Assembly: GCF_002288925.2 (NCBI RefSeq)
Contig: NW_022098050.1
Location: 6,579,823-6,643,822, forward strand
Direction: 5' to 3'
Length of the DNA stretch: 64,000 nt
Source of the DNA: Delphinapterus leucas
Lineage: Eukaryota > Chordata > Mammalia > Artiodactyla > Monodontidae
The notes below the pieces were generated by a model, which was given only the letters and a program-made list of their open reading frames with translations, was not told the origin of the DNA and did not search any database. Both the position numbers and the translations under genes were made by a program. This document shows positions 39,063 through 51,690 of this stretch, piece after piece. Positions within the stretch are counted from its first letter, which is position 1. Every line of letters starts with the position of its first letter.

Positions 39063-40960
39063 CCCCACATCACAGAGAAAACTACAGAAAACAAAAGATG
39101 AATAAAACATTTTTTCAATAACCTGAAAAATAAAGATAGACTACCCTCAGAGAAAAGTGACAGACTGCTAGCTGAATTGTTAATATCAATGGAAGCCAGA
39201 AGACAGTAGAATGATATCTAAGGTAAAGAAAATGCCAGCCTAGAATTCTCTACTCAGTGAATATCCCTCAACACTAAAGGGAATCTAAGGAAATTCTGAA
39301 ACAAATGGAGTTCGCACCCAGCAGACTGACACAAGGAAAATGAATCCAGATAAAACCTTAGAGATGCTGAAAGAATAAATAACAGAGAAAGGATGTGTGT
39401 AGGTAAATCTAAATGAATAAAAATAATAACTTGGAGTGATGTAAATACATGTAACATGCATTTATACACACAAATATAATTTAAATACATGAAAACAATA
39501 GCCTATAAGTCAAGGTTGCATTATATGGAATTAATGTGTTCTACAGTGCTTGTCCTGTTCAGGAAGACAGTAATGGTATCAATATTAGGATTTGATGAAT
39601 TAGGGAGGCATACTGTAATTTCTGGGGTACACACTCAGCAAAGGGTGCTAAAACTTCCAAATTAATAGAACAAAAATGAAATGATTAAAAAATATTCAAC
39701 TGATCCAAATAAATCAGGGAAGGTGAAGAAAGATGTAATAGGTAGTATAAATAGAAAGCTCATAAGACCACAATGTCAATCAAAATATACTAAAATTAAA
39801 TGTAAATGGAATAAATGCTTCAGTTAAAAGACAAAGATTGAGAGTCCAGAATAAAAAAACAACTGTATGCCTTTAACACGAGACGCATCTAAAACCCAAG
39901 GATACAAGAAAGTTGAAATTTAAAAAGGAAATAAATCCTAGAAAATTAAACCCAAAGTAGAAGGATGGAAATAACAACAAACAGAAATTACTGAAATAGA
40001 AAATAAACACACAATAAAAAGGATTTACAAAGCTAAAAGTCACTGTTTAAAAGACTGATAAAACTGGTAAATATCTGGCAAGGCTGAGACAGAAAAAAAA
40101 AGGCATAAATTGCTAGTATCAAGAATGAAAAAGATCCTGTAGAGATAGTATGAACCCCTTTATGACAAAATTGTTTAAAGTTTAGATAAAATGCACTCAT
40201 TCCTAGAAAAATACAATTCACCAAAAGTGACAGAGTAATAACTAGAAAACCTGAATATTCCTATAAATATTTAAGAAACTGAATCGGAAATTAAAACCCT
40301 TCTTATAAGAAAGTCTGGCCTGGATGGGTTTATAAGTGAGTTCTACCAATCACATAAGAAAAACAACAAACAGAGAATACTCCTCAATTCATTTTATGAG
40401 TCTAGCATAATCTAGATATAAAAACCTGATAAAAATAGTACAAGAAAATTATAGTATAATCTTCCCACAAATATGGATGTAAAAAGTCTAAACAAAATAT
40501 AAGCAAACCAAATCTAGCAATATATAAAAAGGATTATAAGGATTATACGTCATGACCAAGTGTGGTTAACCAAAGAATCAATGAAATTCATTGCATTAAC
40601 AGAGTAAAGAAGAAAATCATATGATCATTTCAATATACACAGAAAAAAAGCATTTGATAAAATTCACCATCCATTTATGCTTAGCAAACTCTAAGATCAG
40701 AAATAAACAAAGATTTGCTATCACCATTATTCTGGATATTTTATCCACTGCAGTAAAGTCTAGAGAAAGAAATAAAATGTAAAAGAATTAGAAAGGAATA
40801 AACAAAATCCTCTTCATACACAGATGATATGATCAGGTATGCAGAAAATCCAAACAGTTCTACAGAAAAATTATTGGAATTGATGGAGCCTGATGAATAG
40901 AAGGAGTATACGTCAATACAAGGAAGGAGGGAAAGAGAGAAAGAGAGAGACTGATCTACC

Positions 40961-41080
40961 TTTTTTTTTTGGCTGTGCCATGCAGCATACGGGATCTTAA
41001 GTTTCCCGACCAGTGATCAAACCCGTGCCCCCTGCATTGGAAGCGTGGAGTCTTAATCACTGGACGGCCAGGGAAGCCCC
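40961..41080 (-). mobile_element. short tRNA-derived SINE (older CHR-like monomer)
   Basis: 120 bp with a T run at 40961-40970. Sense reading starts GGGGCTTCCCTGGCCGTCCA and ends ATGGCACAGCC plus A. It has a perfect 12-bp target duplication, AGACTGATCTAC (40948-40959 and 41081-41092). It keeps only the tRNA part and a short tail, unlike the CHR copies elsewhere. Confidence 0.9.
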
Positions 41081-41307
41081 AGACTGATCTACTTTTAAAA
41101 GCAAATACCTAAGAATCTAACAAAAAATGTACACAACTTCTATGGAGAAAAGTATAAAACTTTATTGAAAGACATCAAAGACCTAAATAAATGGGAAGAC
41201 AGACACCATGTTCCTAAAGTGGAAGACTCAATAATAAGTCTGTCAATTATTCTCAAGTTGCTTATAAAGATTTAATAATTCAAGGCAAAATCCCAACAGT
41301 TTTTTAA

Positions 41308-41314
<7 letters not shown>

Positions 41315-41344
<30 letters not shown>
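41315..41344. repeat. TG dinucleotide repeat
   Basis: About 14 TG steps in old L1 sequence; likely length-variable between individuals. Confidence 0.95.
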
Positions 41345-41346
<2 letters not shown>

Positions 41347-42724
41347 AATTGACAACTTGATTCTAAAATGTATATGGAAAATGCAAAGACAAGTACAGCT
41401 CTCAAGACATGTCTGAAGAAGAACAAAGTGGAAGGCCCTGCTCTATCAGTTACCAGGACTTACTGTAAAGCCATAGTAAATAAGACAACAGCACAATGCC
41501 GGGCAAATAGGCCAAGGGACCAGAATAGAGCCCAGAACAATCACACCTATACAGATGCCTGATTTACGGCAAAAGTGGTACTGCAGAGCAGTGTTTTCAG
41601 TAATTGTGCTGAGACTATTGAATATCCATATGGGAAGAAATGAAACTAGACTGCTACCTCACAGTATACCCCAAATCAATTCCAGATGGATAATAAAACA
41701 TAGGAGAATACCTTCATAATCTCAGGGGAGTAAATATTTCTTAAACAAGATACAAAAACACTGGCCATAAAATTAAAAATGATAAATTAGACTATATTAA
41801 AATCACAAACTTCTGTTAATCAAAATATACCATTACAAGAATGAAGAGATAGGTCACTAAATGGCAATTAGGGAAGAATAATCGGGAAAAACTACAAGGA
41901 GATTCTACTACACACCAACTGGCAAAAATTCCAACAATGCCAAGTATTAGCAAGGGTGTGTAGCATAGGTAGTAATTAATCATGAGAATTAAAGGAAGGC
42001 ACTGTGAATAAGGACAAACAACAGCATTTTAAACAGGGGCAGTGACAGGAAAACTAGGACTTGGATAACCTTAGAGAGGCATATACCATTGGTAAAGGGT
42101 CAGTTTATACATCTACTTTAGAAAATAGCTTGGTATTATCTAGGAAAACTGAAGCTGTACATACTCTGAAATCTATTAATTCCACTCCTAGGTCTACATC
42201 CTATATGAACGTTTACTTAGGTGCACCAGGATACAGGTACAAGATTGTTTACAACAGTATTGTTCAAATGGCCAAATCTGGAAACAACCCAAATACATAT
42301 TAACATTTACATGAATAAATAACTTGTGAATGTTTGTTCACTAACACTATATAGCAACAAAGTGAAGGAGATCAAACTAACCTGGATATTCTCACAGACC
42401 AAAACACGTGTATACTCTATGATTCCATGTAAGTAAAGATTAAAAAGATAGAAAACACTGAATTACACTATTCAGGGATACCTATTTAGATGGTATAGAT
42501 ATAAAAACATGGAAGTGAAGTCTAGATTAAAGTTAATTCTGAGAGAGGCAGGGGGTTATGATCAGAAAGGGGAATTCGAGGGCTGTTGAGGTGCTGGCAG
42601 TTTTAAAATTCCTTGACTTGGGTTGTACGTGGCTGTTTATAATAATTCTTTATGTTTGTATAGTTCTGTGTATGCATTTTTCTAAATGTAATACATTCTA
42701 TTGAAAAAGGTTAAATCTATGTGT

Positions 42725-43205
42725 GATGTAGGTGTTTGTATGCATTCATACACTAATTCTAATATCTAGTAATTCTACTCCTAAAAACTTATCTTGAGAA
42801 AATAGGCAATCAGGGCATGAGCACAAGTAACTATGTACAAGAATATTATTAATCATAACATTATTTCTAATACAGAAAACAGAAAACAGTGTAAATGTCC
42901 AACTTTAGGGAAAATATTAAATATGGCACATGCATATAGTTCAGACATCTTAATGCAGCCATTAAAATGTTGTATCTAAAAAGTATTTAATGGTATAATA
43001 AAATGCTTAAAATTATTAAGTTAAATGAATCAGGATACAAAATTGCATATATAAAATGATCTCAATTTAGTGCAACTGTGATCATGACTATACATAGGAA
43101 ATGTTCTGAAATGCTCACTGTGATTACCTTTTGCAAATGGTATTTTTGTCATTATAATTTTCCATAATTTCTAAATTTGTACAAAGAATGTATATTACAC
43201 TAAAA
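42725..43205 (+). mobile_element. old L1-type 3' end
   Basis: The text TCTAGTAATTCTACTCCTAA, GTGTAAATGTCCAACTTTAG, and TGCAGCCATTAAAATGTTGT is the 3' end of another old L1 or HAL1-like element. Confidence 0.6.
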
Positions 43206-43653
43206 ACAACTTATAATTTTCATTTTAAATGAACTACTTCTTTTAAATAACAGAAAGTTAACTGACTTTTCTTCCTATTTTATATGTACATAAATTTATT
43301 CAAAATTATTTTAGTGGTTGAAGATGAGCTTTCATATATAAAAAAATTATGAGACTGACAACTTCAAATACATTTCTAAGATAGTAGGAGTCAGGATGCA
43401 GTTTGTTTCCTAAAGTATTCAAAGCTTAATATCTATTCTACACTGTAACATCTCAATCTAGGATTTGTTTTATACAAAAATTGGGACACCTACATTTTTT
43501 TCCCAATAGATATCAAAATGATACAGTAATTACAGTTAAAAGTTTTTTTAAAACCCCAAACTCTGCAATTATCTTTATAGGTAAGTATATTTTGTTTGCA
43601 GATCCAGGAGTTTATTAACTCAAACCCTTCTCCTGTTGATCTCTACTTTAGTT

Positions 43654-44192
43654 TGTGCAGAAAAGAGTTAACTATTTAAGTATTTAACCAGGCCTAACTA
43701 TTATCTCTCAAAAGGCTTGCAAGGCCTGCCTACAAGGTTGGCTCTTGATTGGCATCTGGGAACTTGGAGGGGTTCCTCCCCTCCTAACTGAAAAGAGTGG
43801 CTCACTGTGTCTAAACTGCTTGTGCAAACAATATGATTTATCCTGAACACCTGCTTTCTTTCTGGGAGTCTGGAATTTGGTATGCACCAGGCAGAGGGTG
43901 CTTACATGACAAGCCCCCGACAAAAACCCTGCGCTCTGAGTCTCTAATGAGCTTCCCTGATAGACAACATCTCACATGTGTAGTCACAAATGTTTGCTGG
44001 CAGAAGACCCTTGGAAGCTTGTGCCTTGTTACCCCTGGACTTCAATTCATGCACTTTCTCCTTTTGCTGATTTTGCTTTATACCCTTTAGCTATTAATAA
44101 ATCATAGCTGTGAATATGCCTATATGCTGAGTCCTGTGAGTCCTCGTAATGAATCATCAGACCTGGGAATGGTCTTGGGTATCCCTGACACA
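43654..44192 (+). mobile_element. solo LTR, probably ERV class III (ERVL-like)
   Basis: 539 bp, starting TGTGCAGAAAAGAG and ending CCCTGACACA, so it has TG...CA ends. A perfect 5-bp target duplication TAGTT flanks it (43649-43653 and 44193-44197). A polyadenylation signal AATAAA lies at 44096-44101, before the R/U5-like TATGCTGAGTCCTGTGAGTC. No internal retroviral genes are next to it, so it formed by LTR-LTR recombination. The 5-bp duplication fits class III or related elements; the family name is not certain. It is antisense to CASK. Confidence 0.85.
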
Positions 44193-45024
44193 TAGTTAAA
44201 ATGCAACTAAACATTTAGTATAGTGGTAAACCTAAGTCAAGAGAAATGTTTAATTTTAAAAGGTTAATGACACAGAAGTTGTTTTCTTTCAACTAGCATT
44301 TATCAAAGGCCTACACAGTCACTCAGCTAGGTCCTTTCTTGTATCTTAGCTTACTGAATTACCATATCAAGTTTCTAATGTTTACTAGGACCAAGCAGTA
44401 TTTCCCAACCATTTCCTATTACCCAGCACTTAAGTAGGCATTCAATAAATATGTGCTGAATGAATGAATAGCAATTTCTATCATTACCCATAAAAACAAA
44501 AAATCAAAATAGATAAAATTAGCTATAAAAATATGTACAAATGTTCATATAAATTAAAATGCTATAGTCCAGATTTTTCTTGCTTGATATGAAACAAATA
44601 TATTTTCTCTTAAGTGGCAAATTTGCTGGTAAGTAGTAATCAGTTCTACTCTATCAGTATAAATGAATTCCACAAACATTCCCTTCCCTGAGCATAAACA
44701 CCAGACTAAAAATAAAATTTTAAAAATAAAATTTAAATAAATAAAGAGCTTTCAGTCTATCTCCTTTGTGAGCTTCAAAAATACAAACTGTTAATATTAT
44801 TTTAAAAGATACAAACTATTGTTTTCATGTCAGAAATGTTTTAAGACCATATTTAATTACTGTATAGTCTCCCTGTGGTATATGTAATCATTCTATAATA
44901 AGGTAATTAAAATTTCTTGGCCAGCCAATTTAGGATTTGCAGCTTAACTTCAAGTATCAGACATTACTAAACATAAGCTTTGATGTGTGACTTAGAAATA
45001 AACATTTAATTTTTGGTGGGGTGC

Positions 45025-45027
<3 letters not shown>

Positions 45028-45063
<36 letters not shown>
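45028..45063. repeat. TG dinucleotide repeat
   Basis: About 17 TG steps directly after GGGGTGCAGGG. Confidence 0.95.
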
Positions 45064-45289
45064 CATGACACAGCCCTGTCTTTAAAACTGAACCTACGTT
45101 TTAAATGTTTATTTTAAAAAATAACAGCAAACCGCTACAGACAAGTCCTAATTTAAGTATAATCCCAAAGCAATAGATATAGTATAAACACATGCAGATT
45201 CGTAACAAACTACTGAGTGTGTTGGGAAAAATGACAACATAGTCTCGAAATGGTATTACCCCTACTTTAAAGGTCAATCATCTCTTGAC

Positions 45290-45408
45290 CTCTCACTTCT
45301 GGACCCACATTTGTTGAAACTGAATCTCTAGGGGTTGGGGCCTGGGTACATGCTGGTTTAACGAGCTCTACTCATGATTTTCCAATGCTAACTTTTGAAA
45401 TCTACTGC
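45290..45408 (+). mobile_element. MER5-type hAT relic (partial)
   Basis: AATCTCTAGGGGTTGGGGCC, then GGTTTAACGAGCTCTACTCA and the end CTTTTGAAATCTACTG follow the layout of a MER5A-like non-autonomous hAT element. The left end is missing or too diverged. Confidence 0.6.
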
Positions 45409-46324
45409 TCTAATCTTATCCAGTGCTAAAATTTTGGTTCTGTCTCTGTATTTGAGTATGCTTTAAACTTATAAATCATTTGTATCAACTAGTTCTAAGG
45501 ATTTGCTAACATGATAAGCAACAAGATTGAGCCATATAATTTCATGACTTCAGTTTAGGGAAGAAAAGGGAGAGTTGGTTATAGATAGTCTGTGGCAAAG
45601 AAAGATATGGATACCATAATAAGAAACTCACTGATAACCCAAATATATTGTTTGGTCTAGCCTTTTCTCCATCAAAATTATCAGAGCTATTTCCAAGCAG
45701 CCAACAAACAGCAAAGTCAACTGACCTTATCTCATTTGCTTTCCATTTCCTGTCTACTCTGTATTGGTGTCATGTCAGAAAACTGTGGAAAGGATCCAGA
45801 TAACCCATAACCTGAGCAATGAGACCCTGAATACCAGGGGTCATTAGATCTATTGCCAGAAAAATTCTGGTGTAGCCTTGTCTACATTGCAGCTATGTAA
45901 GCAATCTCTTACCTAGCCAGTAGGTGGAGACATGCACAAACTTACTGCTTTGCTCTTTGATCTACAGGACTTTAAATCTTACAGTAGTGTATGGTTTGGG
46001 TTTGTTCATTTGTTTTAAACTGAGGAAATCAAAGGGAATGCAAAAAACAGGGCAAGGACAACTGTCAAGGTAAATTTACAAAAAAGGATAATACAAAAGA
46101 ACAATTTTATATTTCTATATTGTTTCTAGCCCTTTTGAGAAACAGCTATTTTAACTGTGAATTTATAATCTACTTCCAGATTCCTAGAGCTAATATAACA
46201 ATTCTAAATTGAGAAATAGGTCCTTTAAAAATTCATGTTCAATCAGGGAAAGCAACATTAACTGACTATGACATGATACTAAGGAGTTATTGTTGATTTT
46301 GCTAGATATGACAACAGTATTTTA

Positions 46325-46351
46325 TACACACACACACACACACACACACAC
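46325..46351. repeat. AC dinucleotide repeat
   Basis: About 13 AC steps. Confidence 0.95.
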
Positions 46352-46789
46352 AGTCCTTATAAATACAAACAGGAGTATTTATAGGTGAAATGATATTGCT
46401 TTAGAAATTGCCAAGAAAAAAAAGACAACAGTAAAGGATAGATAGAACAAGAACGGCAAAGTATTGATAACTACTGAAGCTCAGTGATAGGTACACTGAA
46501 GTTCATTATACTATTTTCTTTTATTTGAAAATTTCCAAAATAAAAGGTTAAAAACTAGGAAGCCATGTTCTAGTGATTTGGGTTAACAGTGAGATTAGGG
46601 GGCCAGTAAATATGCAACTTTAATGAGGTCTTATTCTCAATATATAGCCATCAATGAATTATTCCAAACACAACTGAATCATACAAAATTAGCTATATTA
46701 AAAATCCCACATAATTCAACATTGAGAAACTAAAACTAAGCTGTTAAATCCACTGGAAACAATACCTTATCATTGTAGAGCAAGTCACC

Positions 46790-46970
46790 ACTTTATAAGG
46801 TGAATTCACACAGTTATCTCATCTAGTTTTCATAACCTTATGAAGATTTTAAAGTTAAGAGATTACGGCCAAAGTCACATAATTAGTAAAAGTGACAGAG
46901 GTGGGATACTAATCCAAGTTTTATGACACCAAGGATCATCTTCTCTCTACTATACTGTCACTTAGACCCC
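46790..46970 (+). mobile_element. MIR SINE, diverged
   Basis: Blocks TTATCTCATCTAGTTTTCAT, CGGCCAAAGTCACATAATTA and GACAGAGGTGGGATACTAAT follow MIR order. Confidence 0.65.
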
Positions 46971-47093
46971 TTTGAAACAGACAGCAAATGTGAAATTTAG
47001 GTAAATTTTAAAATTTGGCTTTCTGTGCTCATTACTTCATAGTATATGGCAAAATCTGGTTTTTAGTTTTCTCAGTGAATAAAAATATGGACA

Positions 47094-47300
47094 GGGCTTC
47101 CCTGGTGGTGCAGTGGTTGAGAGTCCGCCTGCCGATTCAGGGGACACAGGTTCGTGCCCCGGTATGGGAAGATCCCACATGCCGCGGAGCGGCTGGGCCC
47201 GTGAGCAATGGCTGCTGAGCCTGCGTGTCCGGAGCCTGTGCTCCTCAACGGGAGAGGCCACAACAGTGAGAGGCCCGTGTACAGCAAAAAAAAAAAAAAA
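47094..47300 (+). mobile_element. CHR SINE, short form
   Basis: It starts GGGCTTCCCTGGTGGTGCAG and ends GTGTACAGC plus about 15 A. GGACAG before it (47088-47093) and after it (47301-47306) is the target duplication. Antisense to CASK. Confidence 0.95.
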
Positions 47301-48849
47301 GGACAGAAACAGATTTCTTGAATAAAGAATAAAATGAAAATAATTATAATATCTTAAAATTGGAAGGGACGTTAGAGGCTCTCTCTAGTCCAAAATTAAA
47401 GCCTTTTCTTCAGGACCTTTGGATGGATCCAGCTTTAGCTTGAGCATTTCTAGTGAGGAATGGCAGACTCTGTAAGACAGCCGGTACATTCGTGGACAGC
47501 CACTTCATTCATACCTGCCACCTGTTGATTATAGTTACAGCTCCTCACCCTACACTGAATAAATACATAATCCTCTTACATTTGACGATATTTCAAAGAA
47601 CTAAAGACATCCATCATGACCTGCTATGGGCTTCTGATCTGGGGACTCTTATAGAGGTAAAAGAAGATCAATAGATTCTTGGGTAACTGAAGTCTCCCCA
47701 TCTTTTCAACAGCTCTTCCATGCCAAGTGGTCTTCAAAGTGGGACTTGGGTATCTCTGGGAGTACTCAAAGCCCTTCCAGGGGATACATGTATTAGGATA
47801 TTTTTAAGGCATTTAAGCCATATCTACATTTGCCATAATTTGGTCTGTCTGAAAACAAGTCTGTGGTCTGCTGAGTTCTCTTCTGTATCTCCACTCGAAG
47901 GAACCCATCTCAAAAGACAAACCGCTCACCCATCCTGAAAAGCCTGCCTAATTTCAAAAAGACAATGGGGGAATGCAAAGCTACCGAGGGAGGGAGCCAT
48001 CTATGAGAGCAAAACAGCTTTGGAAAGGAAGGGAAGAGCCACCTTACTTCATGCAGACAATATATTCACGGCAAAACCTTATCTAGTTTAGAATTATAAA
48101 TCAATAGTAAGATGACTGTCACAGTGATGTCTATTAACACTTTAATTTTATTTGAAAAATGAAGTCAGATTTTTTTCTGACAGAAAGCAAGTCTGATTTG
48201 GCTGACTAGTTTGACAATGATGACTAGCTTTGCAATTTAGGTCACATAGCAGACATTTTCCATAAATTGAATGAGATAAAGGTACAGCTCGAGATTTTTG
48301 AAGAAAAAATATTTTTAAAAATATACAAAACACTAAAACTTACATCCTTACAATAAAAGTTTGTATATATCAACTGAAAGATATGTGTGGAGGTACACAG
48401 TTTTCAAACATCTTTTAGCAGGATTGCTGACAAAGATTTTGAAGGCTGTGAGTCTATGAAAGAATTTCTAGGCTCTTTCCCACTCTGGCTATCCCCTTCT
48501 GGAAGCATGCCCGTGTCCTGCTTACTAGGAACACCCCAGGGAGAATGAGCAATACACAGCACACTGGGCCTATGGCTTGGTTCTGAATACTATACACTTC
48601 TAATTAAGGTATCTGAAGGTTCCATTCAAGGCTTTTAAAGCTGTTGCAACAACTAACTGAATTGTTTACATCTTTTTCATATAAGCAGTTACAATTAAGT
48701 TCATAGTGATCTTGCACTTATACATGTGAATGAATGAGTTTACATTAACTGGTCTTAAATTTCACCTTCTTTGTTTCAGCTCCTTTGCTACAAACTTGTA
48801 AAACATTTTAAAATTTGGTCTAGATATTCAATGTATTAAGCTAGCCCTC

Positions 48850-49310
48850 TGTAGGGGGCAGCTTCTAACAAGGCTCCCAGTAATCACCACCTCCGGGTCT
48901 TCACATCCTTGTGTAATCCCTTCCCCTTGTGTGTGGACTGGATCTAGTGACTTATTTCTAACTAACAGAATATGGCAGAAGTGATGGTGCGTGATTTCAG
49001 AGATTAGGTTACAAGACTGACGTCTGTCTTGTTCCTACTCTTGTGCTCTTGCTTGCTGGCCCTGATGAAGCCAGCTGCCATGGAGCTGCTCTACAGAGAA
49101 GCCCAGTGACAAGGAACCTAGGGAGGTCTTGGGCCAACAGCACATGAGGAACTAAGGACCTCAGTCTGAGAGTGTGCTTCCAACAACCATGTGAGTGAGC
49201 TTGGAAGCAGATCCATCCCCAGCAGAGCCTTAAAATGACTTCAGCCCTGGCCAACGCCTTGATTACCACCTTGTGAGAGACCCTAATCAAAGTCACTGAT
49301 TACAATTTTG
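48850..49310. mobile_element. old mammalian interspersed repeat, MLT1-like
   Basis: The text AGAATATGGCAGAAGTGATG, GATGAAGCCAGCTGCCATG, TGTGAGTGAGCTTGGAAGC and CCTTGTGAGAGACCCTAA is a repeat I recognise from mammalian genomes. I cannot fix its name; an LTR of MaLR type is my best guess. Confidence 0.5.
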
Positions 49311-49329
49311 AACAGAATAGTATGCCATC

Positions 49330-49600
49330 CCATAAGGCTTTATATAATCTCTTTGGACACAATCATCCAACCAGCTATGAAACTACCCAATTATACTATC
49401 CTTAGCTCACATTCCTCCATCTTATTGACAAAAATTTTGTGAGAAACATGTCGAGTGGCTTACTAAAATCAAGATATATGGCTGTCTACAGAATTTCCTT
49501 CATATGCCAATATGGTGATTATATCAAAAGAGGAAGTTATGTCTGTTATTACTTGTTTTTAGTTGCTAGAGAGGCTGGCTACATGGAGGCCTCTACTCCC
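49330..49600. mobile_element. L3/CR1-like LINE fragment
   Basis: TTTTGTGAGAAACATGTCGAG, CTTACTAAAATCAAGATATA and TCAAAAGAGGAAGTTATGTC follow the order of an L3/CR1 element tail. Diverged, pattern-based. Confidence 0.4.
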
Positions 49601-49940
49601 ATCCCGATCCTTTTCACTAAGACTCTTGTAGTCAGAACTTTATATTTTGGGACCTCCTATTCCTCTGAACTCTATTTCTTCTTCTCTGAAGTAGGCTAAA
49701 ACTGTGAGGGTAACTGAATATGCCCAACTTTTGCTTCCTTAGCCATTGTGAACCTTACGATGAGATATTCCTTTTATTCTTATTACTTTAGGTCTTTCTA
49801 AACAGATGAGTTCACAAGTATTTTTAAATTTTAAGAGAAAAGCGTCAGCATTATCTAAAATCAACATTGCTTAAAACTTTAACCCTAAAACAAACAAAAA
49901 AAACCACTTCAGCCCCTTCGGAAAAGAGAATGTATACTCA

Positions 49941-50147
<207 letters not shown>

Positions 50148-50347
50148 CTAACTATAGAGATGAAATCCCCCATTCAAGCTAAGCCTAACTTTTTGCCCTT
50201 TAAAATCTTTGACAATATAACTTGCTCATATTTCTTGCCAGCTTAAATCTATATACATTAGAGTCAGCTCTTATTAATAAGAAATGTAAATAGCACAAAT
50301 ACTTTCCTCAAACTCTTGTAAACAGGTTTCAAAATTTATAACTCTTT

Positions 50348-50552
50348 TTTTTTTTTTTTTGCGGTACGCGGGCCTCTCACTGTTGTGGCCTCTCCCGCTG
50401 CGGAGCACAGGCTCCGGACGCGCAGGCTCAGCGGCCATGGCTCACGGGCCCAGCCGCTCCGCGGCATGTGGGATCCTCCCGGACCGCGGCACGAACCCGC
50501 GTCCCCTGCCTCGGCAGGCGGACTCTCAACCACTGTGCCACCAGGGAAGCCC
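50348..50552 (-). mobile_element. CHR SINE, short form, near CASK exon 3
   Basis: A minus-strand copy with its T run near 50348-50360 and its head GGGCTTCCCTGGTGGCACAG ending at 50552. The 11-bp target duplication TATAACTCTTT is at 50337-50347 and 50553-50563. It lies in intron 2, 300 bp upstream of exon 3 and in the same orientation as the gene. Confidence 0.95.
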
Positions 50553-50925
50553 TATAACTCTTTCTTGATCAGCTAATAAGTAACTCAATTTGCTGTCTTG
50601 AATTTTACTTCTTTTTCTTAGTTTTCCCTAAATTGTCTAAGAATATGATGTTTATTCTTTAGCCTAAAATCTAGCATTTATAGACACACATCAGGGAAGT
50701 TACATGGAATAGGGGGCAAAAAAATAGTATGGTTAAACAGAAAAGGCACTACTCCCAACGTCAAAGTCAGAATTTTTTTTACATCATCTATAAAATGTGT
50801 TGGATAATTCAGGACACTACCCACAGTGTTATTTTCAAGAACAAATTCAGATAATGTAGGTAAGACTACTGTGTAAGTTACACAATACTATTTGGAAAAT
50901 AAAAGTGTTAATATCCTCATTGCCA

Positions 50926-50957
50926 TGCTCATCATCATTATCATCATCACCATCACA
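50926..50957. repeat. ATC trinucleotide repeat, imperfect
   Basis: CATCATCATTATCATCATCA-type repeat with a few changed steps. Confidence 0.85.
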
Positions 50958-51499
50958 CAAAAATAGTTTAGGCATAGGTATCACTTGCCATGTCTACATG
51001 GAACGAGATAATTAAAGCCTTCCTGTGTTAACAGTGCTGGAGTTCTACCTGCTTGCCAATGAATAAAATCCAATGTGACATTTTTTATATTTGGAAATAG
51101 AAGGGAGACAGGTAAAGAACGAAGGTTAAGGATATACTGCACAAAGCAGAAGAGATAACATTATCTCCTCTCTGATTTGCTAATTCAACTTAGTCTTGTC
51201 AACAAGAGCAATGGCTGCAGAAGGAACCTTAGAAAATTTACACAAGGTATAGGTGAGGAAAAGAAGTCAGTAAATATGACAAAAGAGAAGCCACCAGAAA
51301 AGGAAGAATCAATAATACAATATTAAGAAAGTCAAGGAAATAAGGGGAATTAAGGCATAGGTAGTTGGAGAAGGCTGAGAAAAGGCTGTAAGATTCAACC
51401 AGAAAAGACCATAAATGTTCTAAGATCAAATTCTGTGGAGAGGTCAGGTTCAAAGTCAGGATGCAGACAATTATATAATAAATTTAGATTTATCCTATC

Positions 51500-51690
51500 T
51501 CTCACTGGTCTAAGTACTTAATATGGTCATTGTCTTTTAATGTCCCAACAAGCCTGTGAGGTAGGTATTTTACAGATGAGGAAACTGAGACTTTGAAACT
51601 TGTTCAAGATCACATAGCTATTACAAGGGGTAGGTTTTGAGCCCTGGCCTGTCTAACTCCAAAGTCAGTCCTTCCACAATGCCATGGTGT
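51500..51690 (+). mobile_element. MIR SINE
   Basis: AGCCTGTGAGGTAGGTATTT, CAGATGAGGAAACTGAGACT, AGATCACATAGCTATTACAA and GAGCCCTGGCCTGTCTAACT are MIR blocks in order. Confidence 0.85.

Larger units (their letters stand above)
38380..42712 (+). mobile_element. old L1 (L1M), 5' region to 3' end
   Basis: A long but degraded L1: a 5' region to about 38880, an ORF1 end (ATCAATGGAAGCCAGAAGAC, near 39190), an inter-ORF region with GGGAGGCATACTGTAATTTCT (39603), an ORF2 start near 39770 (AATGTAAATGGAATAAATGC), and an end at about 42712. A small SINE interrupts it at 40961-41080. No useful reading frame remains. Confidence 0.7.
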
